In this document: positions 57,816 to 64,000 of the stretch, piece by piece
How positions within the stretch are numbered: the stretch's first letter is position 1
Layout of the letters: each line of letters starts with the position of its first letter
Source: Rhabdophis nuchalis
Lineage: Eukaryota; Chordata; Lepidosauria; Squamata; Natricidae
Direction: 5' to 3'
Length of the DNA stretch: 64,000 nt
Assembly: GCA_039707465.1 (NCBI GenBank)
Contig: CM077646.1
Span: 78,454,715 to 78,518,714 of the forward strand
Translations under genes and position numbers: made by a program
The notes under the pieces: generated by a model
The model's input: only the letters and a program-made list of their open reading frames with translations
What the model was told of the DNA's origin: nothing
Database searches by the model: none

Positions 57816-57823
57816 GTCTAGGG

Positions 57824-58676
57824 TGAATTACAGTAGTGTTGCTATCATTTCTGGAAATGAAAATTTGAATACTATATTGTATAGGATTCATGAGGAGTTT
57901 TTGTTGTATGATTTTTACATTTTGTGACGTGTTTTTATTGTAAGACATCAGTGATGACTTAAGTAAGATGGGCAGTGAAGAATGAAATGAAAATGAAAGA
58001 ATTTTGATTGGTAGAGTACTGCCAAATAGAAAATAAGCTTAGGAGGGGTTTTGCATAGTTTTTTACTTATAAAATCTGTGACTTTTGGGTGAGCATACAT
58101 TTAAACTAGATTGCAATTTCCATACTCTTCATTTAAAATAAATGAAGAGTAAAATAAATCTTTAACTGCAACCAAGCTTGGGAGTAACCCCAGTAATTAC
58201 TTTTTTTTTCCTTTGCAGAAAATCTTCCCATTTGACAATAATTAACAGTGTGTTGGTGGCGATTTTAAGTTTTAACAGGTTTTCAGCTCATACTTGACTG
58301 ACATCAAATAATGGTTAGGTTCTTGTGGATTTGGAAGAGTCAGAATTATGTATGCATTCAGGGCTAAAACCATGCTATGAACATACTTTTTGCAAATGCA
58401 ATTCTGCATAAATCCACCAGATGTCATTTGATGATTAAGTCTTGGTCATAAATTTCCATGGATAATAATAGTTCTTCTCCCCATACATTTTCCATATTAT
58501 ATTTTTATTCTAAACATCTGCACTATACAAAATTCAGATGTTTTACATTTTGATTTTTTTTCTCTTCATGACAGTAACTTAAAGAGGAGAATCTGTTACA
58601 TGTTTATTGCTGTTTAATAAAAATGCTCAGTGGTCAAAGCTGAACAATGTTAAACTTTCTTTGTTGTAATTGGTAG
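57824..58676 (+). other. Putative distal part of the long intron
   Basis: No repeat family or exon recognised. It ends in the acceptor context 'ttctttgttgtaattggtag'. Confidence 0.45.
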
Positions 58677-58826
58677 GATATGATTTGCATTTGGGAGAGT
58701 ACAAAAAATTGCTAACATCATGTACCAAAGCAGATCTAGAAGACAAAGTTGCTTGCTCCTCTCTTCCTAAGACATTCTTCCCTAGGACTCTGGTGAAAGA
58801 TGCTGATTTGAAGTATGGTAAAATTG
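58677..58826 (+). CDS. Coding exon of the unnamed gene
   Basis: After an AG at 58675-58676 the frame encodes Y-D-L-H-L-G-E-Y-K-K-L-L-T-S-C-T-K-A-D-L, then E-D-K-V-A-C-S-S-L-P, T-F-F-P-R-T-L-V-K-D and A-D-L-K-Y-G-K-I. The preferred donor is GTGAGA at 58827; a weaker GTAAAA at 58818 gives the same phase (1) and omits three codons. Composition is protein-like and the surrounding introns are not. Its first two bases, GA, complete the codon started at 31407, giving MDSAG-YDLHLGEY. I do not recognise the family; charged, leucine-containing sequence suggests a soluble intracellular N terminus. Remaining exons would lie beyond the window. Confidence 0.6.
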
Positions 58827-60003
58827 GTGAGATACAAACATTATTTTGAGATATGATGTATATTGGTGGGAGTAATGATGTCAGTGATTATAAAGCTGTA
58901 ATAATATTATCATAAGCTATTTCCAGGTCTATTTGTAAGATTCTATTTGATCCAGTGAATGATTCTATGGATGGATGGTTAAGATATTATTTTATCTGAC
59001 TTTTGTCTTTCTCCTGTTTCCTCTAAACCTGCTCCAGTGGTACTGGGAGAGCCATATATGGGTTGGGTATGCAGGAAAAATATTAATCTTCGAGATTAAG
59101 TTTTGCTAGGACAAAGATCTTTTTTAAAAAAAACCAGGAAGACAGGACAATAGATTTCTCATGTTACTAAAAGTCAAGTTTTTATTTGGACTGTTGAGGA
59201 AAAAGAGAACAATTCATAAAATTATTAAGATTTCATCCATAATTAACATGTAACGGAAGTTAGTTATTTTATACATTTGCTAATTTATTTCATGCATGTC
59301 TCAGATGTGATTTTTTTTTAGAATGGAAAATTTAAACAATGGTCTTGGTGTATCAGTAGTATTAAAATGTGCTTTGGATTCCAGGACTTGTCACAGAGTC
59401 AGATCACCCAATTTTTAAAAAGAATTTTAAGGAAGAAAAATAGGAAAAAATGCAATTTTTAAAAAGATAACTGGTCATTAATCTCTTGTTTGGACTGGAG
59501 GAAGCAAACTGGAGGAGTTTGTTATGCAGAATAGTTATTTATCCTCTATTCACATCAATCTAGCAGTTGCTGGGCTTAATCATTCTGACTTTTGTCGTTT
59601 CTTTTCTGAGGAAAGGATGAAAAAGTGGAAGTACTGAGTCTCAGTCAGTTCACACTGTAGTTGCCATTTTGGCAAAACTATTGCATTACTGGAAACCGTG
59701 GGCCTAGGAATTACTTTCAAGTGTATTTGAATCTATTGTTTAAAAATACCCCTAAGCACAATTGGTACTGCTGTACTGTCATACAGATGGCATTCTTGTA
59801 TTGCCCTATCATAGTACTCCTATTTCTATTGCATACTTTTTCTTTTCTTTTTGTTACTATTTTAAACAATATAAGAGTGTGGACAAGAATGGTAGAATGG
59901 AAGATAGAATAAGGGTATCATCCATCTATGCTGCTTTCTTGCTTTTACTATTAGATTCAAGAGAGGGCTTGAATCTGAAGTATGAAGCTAGCGAAGCACT
60001 TAA
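58827..60003 (+). other. Putative second intron, nothing recognised
   Basis: AT-rich sequence. The ORFs at 59661-60007 are hydrophobic by AT composition and lack family signatures. Confidence 0.4.
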
Positions 60004-60472
60004 CTAACCTTGGCCATCCTAGGAGGTTATACAAGGTCAATCCTGTTTGATTCTTGCATTGGGGACCATCTGGAAAACATGGATGACTGTAAACTAAACT
60101 GGGAAGCAGAAATATATCCTGGAAGAAACAGTGGCAAACTACTTCAGTACTATATCCAAGAAAACTGCCAAGGTGTGTCCATGACAGTGGTGGGTTACGA
60201 CCGGTACACTCCGGTACGGGTGTACCAGTGCCTGCCAGGAGTATGGTGCTCCAGAGGGCCTGCCCACACTTCTTACAGGTATTTGAAGTTTTTGGGGCTT
60301 CCACGCAGGCGCCTGGCGCCTGCACAACACTCCATCAAGCAGCTGGAGCATTGCAGAGACGTTGTGGAGCGTTGTGGAGGCATCGCGAACTGCTCGCATT
60401 CGTACCGGTTGCAATGGGATCTGGAACCCACCATTGGTCAACAGGACCTGGACATCACCCAGAGTCAAGCTT
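60004..60472 (+). mobile_element. SINE with Bov-B-like tail, split by a MITE
   Basis: 'aacagtggcaaactacttca', 'gtactatatccaagaaaact' and, after the MITE, 'gtcaacaggacctggacatc' and 'acccagagtcaagc' resemble the 3' end of Bov-B LINEs that Sauria-type SINEs share. The head is too worn to classify. Confidence 0.55.
60185..60436. mobile_element. hAT-like MITE inserted in the SINE
   Basis: Ends CAGTGGTGGGTTACGACCGG and 'tggaacccaccattg' are inverted repeats related to the 45089 and 62500 families. Internal ACCGGTACACTCCGGTACGG. The flanks share only GTC, so the duplication has decayed or the edges are slightly off. Confidence 0.65.
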
Positions 60473-60621
60473 CTTTAGCTATGTTTTACATTTTATTTTA
60501 TATATTGCAATTCCAATCTTTTTAGTGTCGTTTGCCACTTCAACATATAAGGAGGAGCATTTGCAGGGTGTGGTCAGAAAAGGCACCACCATACACACAA
60601 ACTCCAAATAGAGTTTCTGGA

Positions 60622-61014
60622 GTATAGGTAGTCCTTGACTTACAACAGTTCATTTAGTGACCATTTGAATTTACAAAGGCACTGAAAAAAGGGACATGAC
60701 CATTTTTCACACGACCGTTGCAGAGCCCCCATGGTCATGTGATTAAAATTTGGAAGCTTGGGAACTGACTCATATTTATGACAGCTGCAGTGTTCCAGGG
60801 TTGTGTGACCATCTTTTACAATCTTCTGACAAGCAAAGTCAATGGGAAAACCGGGATCATTCAACGGCCGTGTTACTACTTTAACAACAGCTCTGATTCA
60901 CTTAACAAATGTGGCAAAATAGGTATAAAATGGGGCAAAACTCACTTAACAAATTTCTCACTTAGCAACACAAATTTTGGGCTCAACTATGGTCATGGGT
61001 TGAGGACTACATGT
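60622..61014. mobile_element. MITE (best-preserved copy of the gtccttgacttac family)
   Basis: Starts 'ataggtagtccttgacttac' and ends 'atgggttgaggactacatgt', imperfect inverted ends. The interior is full of 'cacttaacaa' and 'gtcatgtgattaaaa' phrases, shared with 28226-29084, 12492-12660 and other relics. Confidence 0.75.
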
Positions 61015-62038
61015 ACTATTGTGGCTAACATTTTGACTTTTTAATCATACAATGCAGGGAGTCCAAAATTTATTGGGCAATGAAGCTCATTATGTGCTGA
61101 AAGACATTTCACAAGGGCTGTTTATTCACAAACTCACCACTAATTTACTGCTAATACTGTAATATTATTTTCCATTAAACTAAAGTAGTTCTTTCAAGTA
61201 ATTTTGTGTTTTACATATTGTAGCAACTGAATATTTAAGCTGTTGCATTGCCAAATTATAGGCACATAAAAACATGACACCCCCTAGCAATTTGCTGTAT
61301 TCACCAGAGATACATTGCTAAGCATAGTATTTATAGCTAAATATTTATTAACTGGGGAATGAAATGTAAAATATAGAATTATTTCTTTCTGTGGAATTTC
61401 TATCATAATCCATTTAAATGCAGCACTATGCATATTTAGTTGAGCACTCGGGCTTGTTAAGAAAAAATACATTCTTCTTAACTTTTTTTTTTTTTTAGGA
61501 AATGGTGGTATGAATGCCATTATATATGTAGTTCAAAGTCTTCTTTCTTTTCCTGAGGATTGTTTGGGTTTTATTGTAATATTTGTGAGTAGAATGTAAA
61601 TAGTAGGTAAAAGGAGGCAGCTTGTGGTGGGCAAGCAGCTCTGTTCTCCTACAAAACCAACTTTTGCATTTGGTTTGTATTACCACCATATGTTGTCAGA
61701 AGTTAGGAGTTTTTAACAATGTCAGTCTAATAATCAATCAGCTGGAGCCTCCTGATAAATTAGATTATTTGCTAATGTGGCAAAAAAACTGGAGAAACTG
61801 GATATAAAGGCTGAACTGTATTATGTGGCAATAAAGAGAGTGAGTTTCCAATTGTTTCTGCAGGCTGTGGTGCTGGTAGTGGTGGCGGGGTAACAAAAAT
61901 ATTTAAATCATTCCAGTTGGAAAAGGAATCTGATAATTAGAAGTTGCAGTTGTTATTTGAGAACTTCAAAAATTACTGTGCATCAAAAAACATAAACGGC
62001 TTTTTTTTTTACAAAGAATGAAAAGGGGAAAGCATAGT
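61015..62038 (+). other. Putative intron sequence, nothing recognised
   Basis: AT-rich, with a poly(T) run near 61484-61497. No exon or repeat family recognised. Confidence 0.4.
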
Positions 62039-62040
62039 TA

Positions 62041-62295
62041 CCGTATTTATTCGAGTATAACGCGCACACGTGTATAACGTGCACCCCTAATTTTCGATTA
62101 AAAATCGGTATTAAAAAACGTGTTTTTTTTCTTCGCCCTCGCGTACAGTGAGCGGCTGCAGCCCGGAAAAGGCGCAGTGCGAACTCACAATTCGCCTGCG
62201 CCCTCAATGGACCGGCCCTCGTTTATAACGCACACCCAAACTTTGATTTCTTTTTTTGGTAGAAAATTTTGCGCGTTATACTCGAATAAATACGG
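62041..62295. mobile_element. TIR DNA element with TA flanks
   Basis: 255 bp. CCGTATTTATTCGAGTATAA and 'ttatactcgaataaatacgg' are perfect 20-bp inverted ends, followed by near-perfect CGCGC/GCGCG. TA lies on both sides (62039-62040 and 62296-62297). The interior is CpG-rich. It is related to, but distinct from, 55589-56029. Confidence 0.88.
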
Positions 62296-62644
62296 TACCT
62301 GTATAACAGAGTTCAATAATAGATTGCCATCGCTAAGTGATGTGATGATAAAGTGTGATATCACATTGCAGCAATTATGGCAATCCCGACTACTATCATA
62401 ACCCCCAAGATGCAAGATGGTCATTTAAGCAAGAAGAGGTGAGAGTCCCAAATAAGGAGCATGGGAGCGCTATGGAAGAGGTTGGGAGAGGGCCTGTTTC
62501 AGGGGTGAAATGCTACCGGTTCAGACAGTTCGCCAGAACCGGAACCAGTAGTAAACAAATGCTTAACGAAGTAAAAAAAAGTTCTGATGATCAGCTATGC
62601 TGCGCAATGGTAGGAACTTTTTAAAAACTTTTTTTATTGCATTT

Positions 62645-62888
62645 GGGGTCCGTTTTTGCTCCCAGGAAGCTTCCCTGAGGCCCGCTAGGCCAAAAGCGGG
62701 AGGGTAAAGGTGTCCGTTTTTGCTCCCAGGAAGCTTCCCTGAGGCCCGCTAGGCCAAAAGTGGGAGGATAGAGGTGTCCGTTTTTGCTCCCAGGAAGCTT
62801 CCCTGAGGCCTGCTAGACCATAAACAGGAGGGTGGGGTTTTTCCATTTTTGCTCCTAGGCGGCTTTCGTGAGGCCCACTAGACCAAAA

Positions 62889-62932
<44 letters not shown>

Positions 62933-62990
62933 GTGCCCATTTTTGTTCCCAAGAGGCTTCCCTGAGGCCTGCTAGGCCAAAAATGAGGGG
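62645..62990 (+). repeat. Minisatellite, ~64-bp unit, about five copies
   Basis: Each unit begins 'tccgtttttgctcccaggaa', continues 'gcttccctgaggcccgctag' and ends 'gccaaaagcgggaggg'. Units start near 62649, 62713, 62777, 62841 and (after a GT expansion) 62937. Divergence rises downstream. Confidence 0.88.
62891..62932. repeat. GT microsatellite
   Basis: About 20 GT units inserted within the fourth minisatellite unit. Confidence 0.95.
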
Positions 62991-63005
62991 GGGGGAGTTG
63001 CTGCG

Positions 63006-63006
63006 A

Positions 63007-63038
<32 letters not shown>

Positions 63039-63085
63039 GAAAAAGAAAGAGAAAAAGAAAGAAAAAAAGAAAGAGAAAAAGAAGA
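63006..63085. repeat. GAAA microsatellite
   Basis: (GAAA)n passing into imperfect GAAAAA/GAGA units; source of spurious Lys/Arg- and Phe/Leu-rich frames. Confidence 0.95.
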
Positions 63086-63139
63086 GGGAGGGATGACCAC
63101 AAACCTGGCATTAGAACCAGCTTCAGGGGTTACCTTGAA

Positions 63140-63215
63140 AGGACACAGCAATCCATGGCTGGAAGGGACCTGGAGGTCATCTAGTCCAACCCCCTGCTCC
63201 AGCAGGACATTGTTA
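63140..63215 (-). mobile_element. CR1-like 3'-end fragment
   Basis: 'ggctggaagggacctggagg' and 'tcatctagtccaaccccctg' are the reverse complement of the CR1 3' terminus. Confidence 0.65.
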
Positions 63216-63864
63216 AAGCGAGTTTTTGTCTTTTGACACCCTCAGTCACATGACTACATAACCATGCCCACTCAGTCACATGACCCCATCACCACCAAGC
63301 AGAACCGGCAGGAAAAAAAATAGATTTCACCAATGGCCTGTTTAGGTCATGTAAGAATATAGGAGAAGGTGGGAAAGGGAGTTTTAGCATAAGCCGTGCC
63401 TGAGTTGGCAGAGGCTGGGGGTGGGCTAATATGGGCCGCACATGAGCTGGGAGAAGCCAGTGCTATAGGTGGGAGGAAAAGCAGAAGTGACTTAATGGCG
63501 CAACATGCAACCTTCTCTGCTGGCTTCCCATTGACTTTGCTTGTGGGAAGCTAGCAGGGAAGGTCACAATGACAATCACACGACCTCAGCTACCTGCAAC
63601 ATCAGAATTGTGAACTGGACACCAAAGCACCTGGACTGCAGTCACATCATCACAGAAGTGCTGTGATGACTGGAACTTTGAGGACTGGTCTTTTTTTTTT
63701 CCAGCACCACCATAACTTTGAACAAATGAATGCAACAAATGGATCTAAGCCAAGAACTTCCTGTGGTGATATCTCAATTACAGAGACTCCTAGAGGAAAC
63801 AGATTATCTGGATCCCTGCCAGTCAGAATCCAGACTCAAAGATAGAACAGTAGCTGCTTTAGAT

Positions 63865-64000
63865 AAGTGTTTCTCAACCTTCACCATAGATCCCCTTTAA
63901 ATACCTTTTGTAGCCTAAGACTTAAGATTTAAATCATAACATTTCTTCAAACCTTTGTGGACCTCCTATAATGGCATTGTGCCCTGGTGTCCACGGATCA
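63865..64000. mobile_element. hAT-like element, 5' part, cut by window end
   Basis: Starts 'agtgtttctcaaccttcacc' and shares 'cctttaaataccttttgt', 'gatttaaatcataacatttc' and 'ttcaaacctttg' with 55190-55400. Confidence 0.6.

Larger units (their letters stand above)
62500..63335. mobile_element. hAT-type MITE expanded by minisatellite, exact TSD
   Basis: 836 bp, ends CAGGGGTGAAATGCTACCGG and 'atagatttcaccaatg', exact duplication GCCTGTTT at 62492-62499 and 63336-63343. The interior carries a 64-bp minisatellite, GT and GAAA microsatellites and a CR1 fragment. Confidence 0.88.

Noticed and set aside
60010..60525. 171-codon ORF spanning 60.0-60.5 kb
   Set aside because: It crosses a SINE/MITE boundary, so it is an accidental frame through repeats.
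62878..63111. Phe/Leu-rich minus-strand ORF
   Set aside because: Translation of GT and GAAA microsatellites.

Overview
The window is animal nuclear DNA, most likely from a snake or a close squamate relative. It is AT-rich with small exons and GT-AG introns. It carries a squamate-style repeat load: CR1 LINE 3' ends reading into TATTC-type microsatellite, tRNA-derived squamate SINEs, hAT-type MITEs with 8-bp target duplications, a SPIN-like hAT element, Penelope-like elements and L2-like LINE ends. Nothing bacterial, plasmid-borne or CRISPR-like was seen.

Region 1 (1-17.4 kb) holds the 3' two thirds of BICD2 on the plus strand. Five internal coding exons were located at base resolution (4832-4984, 7407-7859, 9474-10496, 11742-11893, 13480-13690) plus a terminal exon at 17092. 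The first two exons lie upstream of the window. Two alternative C termini can be read: splicing at 13690/17092 adds one leucine codon and then TAG, while reading through 13690 adds a conserved 31-residue tail ending at 13786.

Region 2 (17.4-30.8 kb) is intergenic and repeat-rich. It contains CR1 fragments, a SPIN-like element inserted in a CR1, palindromic and 8-bp-TSD MITEs, a LINE C-terminal relic, and a solo LTR inserted in a MITE.

Region 3 (30.8-64 kb) begins with a CpG-rich promoter-like block and a tiny first coding exon (31395-31407, encoding M-D-S-A plus one base). Its phase fits a convincing coding exon at 58677-58826, so I infer an unnamed plus-strand gene with an intron of about 27 kb that runs past the window end. 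I could not assign it to a family.

That intron contains the most striking structure. A Penelope-like retroelement (34283-40792; RT with YVDD, GIY-YIG endonuclease, inverted terminal repeats) was hit twice by a roughly 2-kb L1-type element that encodes only ORF1 (35626-37650 and 38564-40561). Each insertion has an exact target-site duplication (19 and 15 bp) and an intact 282-codon ORF1. This resembles the 'half-L1' (HAL1) concept known from mammals. Hammerhead-like CTGANGA...GAAAC cores occur in this element and in at least three other Penelope-type terminal fragments. Further downstream are a mariner transposase relic, a MITE with a nested solo LTR, and more MITEs, SINEs and minisatellites.
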